DNA of 15,075 nucleotides from Ktedonobacterales bacterium (GCA_025450405.1 JANWHL010000312.1:1-15075); one strand, 5' to 3'. Numbered from the stretch's first letter, positions 1 through 6,981 are shown. The notes: a model not told the origin generated them from the sequence alone. Program-made: numbers and translations.

Positions 1-330
1 GAGTGGATGCAGCAGCATCCAGGTGACACCGGTGGCGCGTGGAAGTTCGCGGCGGCGCGCGCTACCGCATCAACCGTGGGGAGCCTTGCGGGTGCGTATA
101 TTGGGGCAGTGGGCGGCGCGGCCCTAGGGGGCCTAATCGGGTCCGTGGTGCCGGGTCCGGGAACGATCATCGGCGCCTATGTAGGCGGGTTCGTCGGCAG
201 CGCTGTTGGCGGATATCTCGGTGGTGCCGTTGGCGATGCGCTTGTCGACTCGTTCGCGAACGTGAACGATCCATCGAATCCCGTTTCGGCTGTCACGAGT
301 AGCGTCGGCGGCTGGCTGTCGGGATTGTAG
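1..330 (+). CDS. Glycine-zipper protein, C-terminal end (partial at left edge); candidate pore-forming toxin tip
   Basis: The frame is open from base 1 and ends at the TAG at 328-330, giving 109 residues. The gene probably begins outside the window; an ATG at 7 is the first internal candidate start but has no visible ribosome site. Residues 25-82 are almost pure glycine-zipper sequence with G-xxx-G spacing (for example GAYIGAVGGAALGGLIG and GAYVGGFVGSAVGGYLGG). The tail is a polar stretch ending VGGWLSGL. Glycine zippers pack transmembrane helices and occur in pore-forming bacteriocins and in hydrophobic C-terminal domains of polymorphic toxins. A multi-pass membrane gene follows 144 bases downstream and an RHS-Hint-toxin cassette lies after that. 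I therefore infer the C-terminal toxin tip of a secreted protein. It could equally be an unrelated small membrane protein. The coding frame is reasonably clear; the function is a guess. Confidence 0.55.
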   Translation, partial: EWMQQHPGDTGGAWKFAAARATASTVGSLAGAYIGAVGGAALGGLIGSVVPGPGTIIGAYVGGFVGSAVGGYLGGAVGDALVDSFANVNDPSNPVSAVTSSVGGWLSGL

Positions 331-474
331 TTATCCGTCAAGGCTCCGGCCGCGTCCTTCCGCGTCCTTTGGTGGCGCGTCCTGCGGCGTGTTAGCATGA
401 GGTCACGATGTGTCGGGACGGTGTGAGGCGCGCAGAACCCAGATTGAGCGTGTGTTGAGTCGTGGAGGCGTGTG
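331..474 (+). other. Non-coding gap with three CGCGTCCT repeats
   Basis: The gap between the glycine-zipper protein and the membrane protein has no convincing gene. CGCGTCCT occurs at 351-358, 361-368 and 376-383, the first two as a 10-base period (CGCGTCCTTC then CGCGTCCTTT). This could be a short regulator site cluster or simple slippage; nothing else supports a role. GGAGG at 464-468 is the ribosome site of the next gene. Confidence 0.3.
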
Positions 475-1188
475 ATGGTCCCGCTTGGTGACGTGTTCTC
501 GGTGACGTTCATGCAGTTAGCGGCAGGGTTCACATTGGCGCTTTGGGACATCCTGTTCGCGGCTATGGGCATTGTGGACGGGCTCTGGTTCCGGCGCGTA
601 CGATTGCGGTACGGAGTCGTCATTTTGGCAACCATTCATGGCGTGCCGGCGCAAATCGTCGGAAGCATCTGCGTCTTGGCGGAGTTGGCAGGCGTGGGCC
701 TCCTGGTCGTCTACGTTGAGCTGCTGAAACGCTATTGTGGAGCGAACGCCAGCTGTTTGATCACGACGCCGGTTACGGGACTGTTCGCCAATTGGGCGGT
801 CGTGGTCGGCAACATGCTGGCGCTGGCCTGTTTCATTCTGTGGCTCCGCGGACGACACGCCGATGTGGCGGCGCCAAGCGATACACTCTCCTTCTCGCTG
901 CCCAGCGTGCACCGCTTCGTCAACGGCAAACTTGCTTTGGCGCACGAGCGGTCGATAAACCGGCCGGAAGTGGAGCGGATGATGGAGTTCGTGGAGCAAC
1001 ATGCTCCCTTCGTAGTCCTCAGCGGCGCCAAGCAGGTTATGGATGGCAAGCGCCTCGATCCCGCTAAGCTCGCCGGGGTGTTTCTCACCGATGAGCAGTT
1101 TCGCGACAAAGGCCAGCGGGCCAGAATCGCTCTTGAAGCGGTCACCGAGGCGTATGCCGCCACCAGACAACCATCCGCGAAGCCATAG
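475..1188 (+). CDS. Multi-pass membrane protein of unknown family; candidate immunity protein
   Basis: The protein has 237 residues. GGAGG at 464-468 lies six bases before the ATG at 475, so I prefer this start to the overlapping GTG at 472. Hydrophobic segments lie at about residues 8-32, 46-63, 64-84 and 100-122, so roughly four membrane helices. A charged soluble C-terminal domain of about 110 residues follows, containing VERMMEFVEQHAPFVVLSGAK and a predicted helical end. I recognise no family motif. GC is lower than in the RHS core: 36 of 60 bases in 781-840. It sits directly between a glycine-zipper C-terminus and a truncated RHS gene, which is where immunity genes sit in polymorphic-toxin loci. 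Multi-pass immunity proteins are typical for pore-forming toxins. Immunity is therefore an inference from context. A short hairpin (1228-1246) follows the stop. A weak promoter-like pair, TTGGTG (369-374) and TAGCAT (393-398), lies upstream with an 18-base spacer. Confidence 0.7.
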   Translation: MVPLGDVFSVTFMQLAAGFTLALWDILFAAMGIVDGLWFRRVRLRYGVVILATIHGVPAQIVGSICVLAELAGVGLLVVYVELLKRYCGANASCLITTPVTGLFANWAVVVGNMLALACFILWLRGRHADVAAPSDTLSFSLPSVHRFVNGKLALAHERSINRPEVERMMEFVEQHAPFVVLSGAKQVMDGKRLDPAKLAGVFLTDEQFRDKGQRARIALEAVTEAYAATRQPSAKP

Positions 1189-1227
1189 TAGGGGCGGTAG
1201 CGCCTGGCTGCTTGCCCTGTAGTCGGC

Positions 1228-1246
1228 GGAGCGGTAACTTCGCTCC
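1228..1246 (+). terminator. Weak stem-loop after the membrane gene
   Basis: GGAGCG (1228-1233) and CGCTCC (1241-1246) pair as a 6-bp stem with a 7-base loop, 40 bases after the stop of the membrane gene. There is no T-tract, so termination is only a possibility. Confidence 0.25.
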
Positions 1247-1308
1247 CTATGGCTCTTGCACACTTGAACGCCCTGGGGCGGCTGACGACTGGGCCGCTGT
1301 GGGTATAG

Positions 1309-1839
1309 ATGTACGGAGACGGCGACTACCTCCACGCGGCGGACGATCTGACCTGCCGGGCGCCGACCAGCGCGAGCACCTGCGCCGGGGGCAGCCCGAC
1401 GGGCGCGCCGCTCGCCTACAACCTGGAGGGCTACCCGGTCAGCTGGCAGAACACGCCCAACAGCCCGACGACGACGGTGGGCTATCTCGACGACGGGCAG
1501 GGGGACCGCGTCGAGCAACAGGTCACAACCAACGGCACGACGACCGGCACGGTCTACATCGGCAACCTCGAGGAGGTCAGCACCACCGGCGGGGCGACGA
1601 TCACGACGACCTATTACTACGCCGGGACGCGGCGCGTGGCGCTGGCGGTCAACGGGGCCGTCAGCGACCTGGGCGCCGACGAGCTGGGCAGCGCGACGGT
1701 CGCGCTGGACGCCAGCGGCAACGCCCAGGCGGCGGCGCTCTACGCCCCCTACGGCAGCGGGCGCTACAGCAGCGGAACCCTGCCGGGGAGCTTTGGTTAC
1801 ACCGGGCAGCGCGCCGACGCGGCGACGGGGCTGGATTAA
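1309..1839 (+). pseudogene. RHS/YD-repeat core fragment, 5'-truncated and ended by an in-frame TAA
   Basis: RHS proteins are large secreted shells that encapsulate a C-terminal toxin. This frame carries the end of the shell: YGDGDYLHA, TVYIGN, TYYYAGTRR, LGSATVALDASGN, YAPYGSGRY, then GYTGQRADAATGLD. The TAA at 1837-1839 follows. Beyond it the same frame reads YVSRYYDPLAGAFTSADT, WGRSRYAYVEGNPTTRVDADGH, the canonical RHS end, up to base 1989 and straight into the Hint-toxin frame at 2002. The stop replaces the first Tyr of the usual LDYYxxRYYDP motif (TAT or TAC to TAA, one change). The 5' end is also broken: TAG at 1306-1308 precedes the ATG at 1309, and only the last part of the shell is present. 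Residues Asp61 and Asp120 stand where I remember tyrosines in relatives. This is a displaced, non-functional RHS end and probably a cassette carrier. Confidence 0.8.
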
Positions 1840-2001
1840 TACGTCTCCCGCTACTATGACCCGCTCGCCGGGGCGTTCACCAGCGCCGATACCACGCTGC
1901 CCGGCAACGGCAACGACGTCTGGGGGCGCAGCCGCTACGCCTACGTCGAGGGCAACCCCACCACCCGCGTCGACGCCGATGGGCACTGCTGGCCGCTGTG
2001 C

Positions 2002-3420
2002 ATGATGATCATCGGGGCGGTCGTCGGGGCGGCCATCGCCGGGGGCATGGACGTGGCGACGCAAGCCGCCGCGGGCAATTGTTGCGACTGGGGGCAGATC
2101 GGCAAGGACGCGGCGGTCGGGGCGCTCTCGGGGGCGGTGAGCGGGCTGGTGGGGCCGGAGGCCGGGCCGCTGGTGCGGGCGGCGGTCGACACCGGGGTGG
2201 CGGTCGGCGGGCAGGTGCTGACCAACGCGCTGGCCCACAAGCCGCTGGGGGACGGGGTGCTGCTGGCGGCGGGCATCGGGCTGGCGTCGAGCGTGGGCAT
2301 GGGCGCGGTCATGGAGTATGGCGGCCGCTACGCGGCGCGGGCGCTCGGGCACGCCGCGGAGGATGCTGAGGGCGACCTGGCGCACGGAGCGGAAGAGGCC
2401 GCCGGGGCGGCCTGCGGGCTCTCCTTTGCGCCGGGCACGCCGGTCGCGACGCCCAAAGGCGAGAAGCCCATCGCCAGCCTGAAGGTCGGGGACCAGGTGG
2501 TGGCGTACGACCCCAACTGGGGGAAAACGAGGACGCAGACGGTCGAGCACGTCTGGATCAACCATGACACGGACTTGCTCGACGTCACGCTGCGAAGTGG
2601 CGACAATCGGGCGAGTGCCACGCCCGGCCATGATGCGAGCGAACGGTCGATCGCCCACGGGAGACCGGCGCGCGGCCCGCAGGCCCTGGCAGCGCACCTG
2701 GCGCTAGGCACGCTCACGCTCGCGGCGGCGCTGGCCGCGCCGCTGCCGGCCTTGACGATACCGCTGCGTGCGCTCACGGCGCTGACGTCGGGCGCGCCCG
2801 CTGGCCCGGCACGCACCGAGGTCATCCACACGACGGCTAATCATCCATGGCTGACAGCGGAGCACGGCTGGGTACGCGCTGGGGCGCTGCGGATCGGCGA
2901 GCCAGTGGTGCGAGCGGATGGCGGCCCGGCGATGGTCGTGGCCGTCCGCGTGGTCCCCGGCATGGCGCCCATGTGGGACCTGACACTCGACCAGGTGCAC
3001 ACCTTCGCGGTCGGTGGCGGCGAGTATGTGGTGCACAACAACAACTGCAATCCAAGCAGTCGAGAACTGGACGGCAATCTCGGTGGCGAGGTTGGTGATG
3101 GCAGGCAAGCTCACCATCTCATCCCGCGTGAGCTCAGGAGCCATGACCTCGCCCAGTCAGCGATGAAAGGCGGCTTTGACATGGACGAAGCCTGGAACGG
3201 TGCCTTAATTCGCGATGCACGACATGCCGTTCCCGAAGAGGTGTTCCACAACGGGTCTCACCGCACGTATACGGCGATGGTGAAGTCGTGGATGGACGAC
3301 AGTTTAGGCGACTTGGTAGCGCGCAACGCATTCACGCCAGACAACGCCGCAGGAGCAATGCGCGCGATCTCATCGAATGCGCTCGAGTGGATACGCGGCG
3401 GCGTCGGTAGACTCAGCTGA
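2002..3420 (+). CDS. Hydrophobic pre-toxin, Hint autoprocessing domain and AHH nuclease toxin tip
   Basis: This is the in-frame continuation of the broken RHS core. The first ATG after the TAA is 2002 and it lacks a Shine-Dalgarno site, so translation may depend on readthrough or recombination. Counting from 2002, residues 1-110 are Ala/Gly-rich and hydrophobic. Residues 138-348 form a Hint (intein-like) domain: Cys138 after a short linker, GTPVAT and IASLKVGDQV, the TxxH-like block HTTANHPWLT with His281, then MWDLTLDQVHTFAV and VVHN (His345-Asn346). Such domains in polymorphic toxins release the C-terminal toxin by self-cleavage. Residues 349-472 are the tip with AHHLIP (370-375), His381 and His420, matching the AHH group of the HNH/Endo VII nuclease superfamily. 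Base composition falls at the tip: 35 of 60 GC in 3061-3120 against 49 of 60 in 2101-2160. The immunity candidate lies 237 bases downstream. Domain calls are good; expression is doubtful. Confidence 0.8.
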   Translation: MMIIGAVVGAAIAGGMDVATQAAAGNCCDWGQIGKDAAVGALSGAVSGLVGPEAGPLVRAAVDTGVAVGGQVLTNALAHKPLGDGVLLAAGIGLASSVGMGAVMEYGGRYAARALGHAAEDAEGDLAHGAEEAAGAACGLSFAPGTPVATPKGEKPIASLKVGDQVVAYDPNWGKTRTQTVEHVWINHDTDLLDVTLRSGDNRASATPGHDASERSIAHGRPARGPQALAAHLALGTLTLAAALAAPLPALTIPLRALTALTSGAPAGPARTEVIHTTANHPWLTAEHGWVRAGALRIGEPVVRADGGPAMVVAVRVVPGMAPMWDLTLDQVHTFAVGGGEYVVHNNNCNPSSRELDGNLGGEVGDGRQAHHLIPRELRSHDLAQSAMKGGFDMDEAWNGALIRDARHAVPEEVFHNGSHRTYTAMVKSWMDDSLGDLVARNAFTPDNAAGAMRAISSNALEWIRGGVGRLS

Positions 3421-3657
3421 TAGAGCCGCACACCTCCTCCACTGTGGCACTCTCCGAAAGTGGACCGTTGAGGCGAACGGCGCTGGAGTAGCGCAAAGGC
3501 GTGCGCATTGGTAGAGCGACAGGGCGTGCGCCGGCAGGGCCTGCGTTGGCAATGGTGCGGAGTACGGCACGATCGATTCAGTCGAAACTTGGGCGTGGAG
3601 ACACGAGGTAGGCATCGGGTTCGCCCACTCGGCGATACACGTAAAGGAGGAGACATT
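3421..3657 (+). other. Non-coding gap between toxin tip and immunity gene
   Basis: The gap holds no supported gene. GGCGTGCGC occurs twice, 25 bases apart (3499-3507 and 3524-3532), without clear meaning. I looked for paired -35/-10 elements and found none convincing. Immunity genes usually follow toxins much more closely, so this gap is unusual. Confidence 0.3.
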
Positions 3658-4296
3658 ATGTCGGCCTACAGCATCCTCACGAACTTGCCTGTTGAGCACC
3701 ACCACCAATTGTTCCTGGCAGAGGCCGAAGACGTTCCCGGGCGCCTGGAATTCAACCTGGCGCTGATCGCGGGGGAGCGTCCCGACCCGCCGCTGCCTGT
3801 GCTGCCAATTCGACTCGACGCCAAGGGCCCGCGCCTTGATTACATCGGAATCGCGAATCTCCGTGCTGACCTGTGCTCGCAAAGATTCGTCGACGTCCTG
3901 GCGAGCCAGCAGGTACCGTTCATCGCCTATCAAGCCCGAGTCGTAGATCCGCGTACCGAGGAGTCTCTCTCGGATCGGTACTGGGTGTGGCGACCGGTTA
4001 CTATTGCCGACGCCATCGACTGGGAACGGAGTAAGTATGGTATACACCCAGTTTTCCAGCGGCGGGAGCTCAGTGAGGTGGTCCTGAGTGAGGAGTGCCT
4101 ACAAGCGGCCCCACCCCTCTTCAGTGCGTCGAAATACAGCGAGTGGATCATCCGCAACGATGTCGGAGACCAACTCGTGCACGCGGGCATTACCGGCATG
4201 GAGTTCTACCCGCTGACTATGCCACTCTATCAGCGGGCGCAACTGGGACGACGGATCACCCACGGCGAGGCGTCCCCGAAGGCAACGGACCCGTAG
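3658..4296 (+). CDS. Imm11/DUF1629-like candidate immunity protein
   Basis: The protein has 212 residues. The start is set by an excellent ribosome site, AAAGGAGG at 3643-3650, seven bases before ATG 3658; the open frame upstream of it is not native-looking. It is soluble, with no membrane segment or signal. DVPGRLEF (25-32), the RLDYIGIANLRADLCSQRFVDVL region (59-81), YWVWRPVT (108-115), VVLSEECLQAA (141-151) and the ending GITGMEFYPL (177-186) follow the layout of the Imm11 (DUF1629) family. Its members neutralise toxins of polymorphic systems. I assign this from remembered family pattern, so Imm43 or a related family remains possible. Position after the AHH toxin supports a role as its cytoplasmic antidote. 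The lower GC (33 of 60 in 4021-4080) matches the toxin tip and not the RHS core. A 237-base gap to the toxin suggests independent expression, though no convincing promoter was found. Confidence 0.65.
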   Translation: MSAYSILTNLPVEHHHQLFLAEAEDVPGRLEFNLALIAGERPDPPLPVLPIRLDAKGPRLDYIGIANLRADLCSQRFVDVLASQQVPFIAYQARVVDPRTEESLSDRYWVWRPVTIADAIDWERSKYGIHPVFQRRELSEVVLSEECLQAAPPLFSASKYSEWIIRNDVGDQLVHAGITGMEFYPLTMPLYQRAQLGRRITHGEASPKATDP

Positions 4297-4413
4297 AGGG
4301 CTGCCTACCCATGCGAGAGTGCTCGTCGATGAGCGTCCGCTATCCGGCTCGGAGCGGTGTGGCTGAATAAGGGCACGCCTGGTGCCAACCTGAGAGTATC
4401 GCCGGTGCTGAAC
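4297..4413. other. Non-coding gap after immunity gene
   Basis: Nothing supportable is seen between the immunity gene and the Hint remnant. It probably contains decayed cassette sequence. Confidence 0.3.
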
Positions 4414-4734
4414 TGAAGTGCTACGACCCACGTGCCCGACTTGGTGGTACTGCGGCATGCTCTCAAGCCCCAGGCGTCCCCCGTACACTGGGCTAGCGGC
4501 TCTGACGAGGCGGCGCGCCATCCCTGGCTGACGGCGGACCATGGCTGGCTGCCGGCGAGCTCCCTCCACATTGGCGAGCCAGTGCGGCGGGCCGACGGGA
4601 CGACGGCGACGGTGGCGGCGGTCCGCGCGGTGCCCGGCGCGGCGCCCATGTGGGATCTCACCGTCGACGGTCTCCACGACTTCGCGGTGGCTCGCCAGTT
4701 GGGGATCCTGGATGGCGCTCATGTGGCATGGTGA
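4414..4734 (+). pseudogene. Second Hint domain remnant (C-terminal half only)
   Basis: The frame opens after TGA at 4414-4416 and ends at TGA 4732-4734; a GTG at 4432 is the only early start and has no ribosome site. The segment HPWLTADHGWLPASSLHIGE, then MWDLTVDGLHDFAVA, aligns closely with residues 281-337 of the Hint domain at 2002-3420. The identical run GGCGCCCATGTGGGA occurs in both. The stretch before it (HVPDLVVLR) resembles the first copy's HDTDLLDVTLR with two codons lost, and the long linker is missing. The catalytic N-terminal cysteine half is absent. The expected end VVHN-C is replaced by an unrelated RQLGILDGAHVAW. It is therefore a dead fragment of another toxin cassette. Some bases of the long minus-strand neighbour begin only 36 bases further on. 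I am confident of homology and of non-function. Confidence 0.75.
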
Positions 4735-4769
4735 CGTGTGCGATCTCCGCTGCCGCACTGCTCGCACGT

Positions 4770-6476
4770 TCAGGAGTCAGGGGGGTATGGCCGAGCATCC
4801 TGATCGCTGGCGCCCTCGACGCGAGAGGGTGTGTCCACCGCGGTCGGCGGAGGCGGGACCGGGAGAGCACTTGTCGGCGATGGCGGGGGCGTGTCGCGGA
4901 ACGCGTTCCCGGGGGCCAGGCCGGCGCTCGGCAGGGCGGGCGGTGCGGCGCCGTTCCACATGGCCTCGGGCACCATGCCGCTGGCCGGCGCGGCCGTGCC
5001 GTAGCGCGGCAGGATCGGCATTGGCAGCACGCCGGAGTTTTGCGGGGCCGCCCCACCCCAGGCGGCCACGAGTGGGACGGCGAACAGCAGCGCGACGCAG
5101 AGCGCCAGGGCGATGAGTCCGCCCACAAGCGCCGGCACCACCTGGCCTGGCGCCTGGTTCACGCTGGAGTCGGCCGGCCAACACGCCGGACACGTGAGGG
5201 TTTGGTAGAGGGTGAGGGTGCGCGCCGCGACGACGATCGTCCAGGCGCCCACGCCGAGCGGCACGAGAGCGAGCGCACTCAGGGCCGGCGGGACAGCGCC
5301 CCCCAGCCAGCGCAGCGCCTGCCAGCGTCGCGTGAGCGCGCGGCCGAGCGCCAGTGTTCCCACGAGCAACGCCAGACCACTCGCCAGGAGCGCGGCGAGC
5401 CGGACCAGGACGAGGTCTGGCAGATCGGGGACGAGCCAGGCCGCCGCCAGTGGGACCGGACACGAGGCGGCCACATGGGTATCGATGCGCAAGACGGCGG
5501 CGGTGCCCCAGAGCCTGTGCGCCCAATCGCGCGCGGAGATTGGGCTGTTGGTCTGCACGATCAGCGTCCGGGCGGTGGAGTAGGCGTCGACCTGGCCCAT
5601 GGGATGCCAGATTGGCCCCGCGCCCTGGAGCGCCGCCGCCTCATAGCAGGGGTCCGCGAGGCCGACGCCGACATCGCTCGTGGTGGCGAGGGCGCCATCA
5701 TACCCCATCCACGGCGCGAAGGTGACACGGGCCATGAGCCCCGACTGTGTCGTTCCGGGCACCACACGCGTGGGCGCGAGCAGCGCGATGTTCGGCGCCC
5801 CGGCGGGCACGACCGCGCTGGAGGCGTTTGTCGAAGCGACCGCGCCGGGGCAGGCATAGGTGACGGGGAACGCGGATGCTAGCGCGTTAGGTGTGGCGGT
5901 GGGCACTGGAGCGCCATACGCAGGCGCGCCCGCTGGCGAAAAGCCGGCCGCCGTTGGCACGGCACGATCGAACGTCTGGTCGGTGGTGGGGATGGCGTCC
6001 TGGACGGCTGTTACGCCTGGTGTGGCGGCCAGGCGTGCCCACCAATCGTCCGGCGCGACCAGATAGCCAGGTTCGACCAGCAGATGGTGGTCCTCGGCGA
6101 ATGTGGTTCGCTCGCCCATTGGCTGCCAGGCCGTTCCGCACCCGATGGCCGGCTGCAGCCCCAGATCGGTGACGAGCCGGAGCGCCCGAGCGTAGGTGAC
6201 CGACGGGGCGAACGCCACATCGGTGGAATACAGGCTGGCGTCCCCGTGAGCGCGAGCATATTCGGCGCGGTGCGCGGCAGCATGCGCTTCCCCATGCGCG
6301 GCACCGTGCGCGGGTTGCGCCATACCGAGCGCGGCGAACGCGAGCGCCATGAGCGCCAGGGCGGCGCGGAGCGCCGCGATGTCGATTCCGCCGCGCCGCC
6401 GGGCACGCGCCGCACGGTAAGTGTCTCGTCGCGGCGGGCCAGCCGGTGATCGGCCATGCGGGCGCATCCCTGGCAT
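4770..6476 (-). CDS. Membrane-anchored protein with duplicated extracytoplasmic W-[QH]-P-M-G module
   Basis: The protein has 568 residues. The ATG at 6476 is preceded by GAGGAG six bases upstream. An Arg-rich start and a hydrophobic segment (about 33-52) form a signal or anchor. A His/Ala-rich stretch follows (His57, 61, 65, 69, 77). Two similar modules come next. Module A has FAPSVTYARAL (89-99), Cys113, WQPMG (117-121) and DDWWARL (143-149). Module B has FAPWMGYDGAL (253-263), Cys277, WHPMG (290-294) and ARDWAHRL (315-322). Three membrane helices lie at about 353-378, 395-418 and 446-472, and a Pro-rich C-terminal tail ends the protein. I do not recognise a named family. The module layout suggests extracytoplasmic ligand or surface sensing, which is inference only. 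It ends a minus-strand cluster of membrane proteins, 85 bases after the preceding gene, so co-transcription is likely. No enzyme motif is visible. Confidence 0.8.
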   Translation of the reverse strand: MPGMRPHGRSPAGPPRRDTYRAARARRRGGIDIAALRAALALMALAFAALGMAQPAHGAAHGEAHAAAHRAEYARAHGDASLYSTDVAFAPSVTYARALRLVTDLGLQPAIGCGTAWQPMGERTTFAEDHHLLVEPGYLVAPDDWWARLAATPGVTAVQDAIPTTDQTFDRAVPTAAGFSPAGAPAYGAPVPTATPNALASAFPVTYACPGAVASTNASSAVVPAGAPNIALLAPTRVVPGTTQSGLMARVTFAPWMGYDGALATTSDVGVGLADPCYEAAALQGAGPIWHPMGQVDAYSTARTLIVQTNSPISARDWAHRLWGTAAVLRIDTHVAASCPVPLAAAWLVPDLPDLVLVRLAALLASGLALLVGTLALGRALTRRWQALRWLGGAVPPALSALALVPLGVGAWTIVVAARTLTLYQTLTCPACWPADSSVNQAPGQVVPALVGGLIALALCVALLFAVPLVAAWGGAAPQNSGVLPMPILPRYGTAAPASGMVPEAMWNGAAPPALPSAGLAPGNAFRDTPPPSPTSALPVPPPPTAVDTPSRVEGASDQDARPYPPDS

Positions 6477-6561
6477 CCCGCGCTCCTCTCCCCGCTGGAT
6501 CGTGGCGGATCATCGCCGATTCGGACGCACCGCCCGCGCGGGCCGGGGCGCCCCATCCTCG

Positions 6562-6969
6562 CTAAACCGTCAATCCCGACTTCTCCGACCGCGCCGGCTC
6601 CGGCGCCAGAAACAGCGCCGCGAGCCCCGCCAGCAACAGAACCGCCGTGGCGCCCAGGGTTATGGGCACCGCCACATCGAGAATGGCCGTCAGGGAAAGC
6701 TCCCACGGGAGCGGCGCGCGCGGGCTGGCGGCGATGGAGACAATTGCCTTGGGCGGCCAGACGGGGAGGAGCACGGCCCAGATTGCCCAGGCCAGGACCG
6801 ACTCCAGCCCCGCGAGCGCCGCGAGCAGCAGGGGCGGAGTCGCGAGCCAGCGCGCCAAACCCGCGCGCCGCGCCGCCACGCCGAGGGCCCGCGCTTCGGC
6901 CGCCAGTGCCAACGCGCAGATGCCGGCCGTGGCGCCGACCACGATCAGCGACGTCAGCGCCGCGTCCAT
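6562..6969 (-). CDS. Small multi-pass membrane protein, paralogue A
   Basis: The protein has 135 residues. ATG 6969 has GGAGG seven bases upstream. Hydrophobic segments at about 5-27, 42-70 and 92-122 make three to four membrane helices. The protein has a short charged tail and no visible catalytic motif. The N-terminal AGICALALAAEARAL and the C-terminal AVPITLGATAVLLLAGLAAL match the corresponding parts of the upstream gene product (AGICGLALLTEAAAL and AVPTVVSASALLAVGWLAL). The two are therefore probably tandem paralogues. It lies between that paralogue and the 568-residue membrane protein, all on the minus strand with gaps of 85-89 bases. The function is unknown; subunits of one membrane complex would fit. 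Confidence 0.75.
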   Translation of the reverse strand: MDAALTSLIVVGATAGICALALAAEARALGVAARRAGLARWLATPPLLLAALAGLESVLAWAIWAVLLPVWPPKAIVSIAASPRAPLPWELSLTAILDVAVPITLGATAVLLLAGLAALFLAPEPARSEKSGLTV

Positions 6970-6981
6970 CGCCTCGCCTCC

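Noticed and set aside
517..2697. Minus-strand open frame of 726 codons across the membrane gene and RHS region
   Set aside because: It is Arg/Ala-rich, has no recognisable domain, and lies opposite clear plus-strand coding motifs. It is a GC-rich shadow frame.
3508..3657. Upstream extension of the immunity gene frame
   Set aside because: AAAGGAGG fixes the start at 3658. The extension is Arg-rich and unlike the rest of the protein.
4735..4769. Imperfect inverted repeat in the convergent gap
   Set aside because: The 8-bp pairing needs a bulge and an 18-base loop and has no T-tract.
4650..5882. Plus-strand open frame of 410 codons opposite the duplicated-module protein
   Set aside because: It is Arg/Gly-rich low-complexity sequence with no motif, while the opposite strand has a ribosome site, signal segment and internal repeats.
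6532..6543. Palindrome GCCCGCGCGGGC upstream of the 568-residue protein
   Set aside because: Short GC palindromes are expected by chance in DNA of this composition; nothing nearby supports a function.
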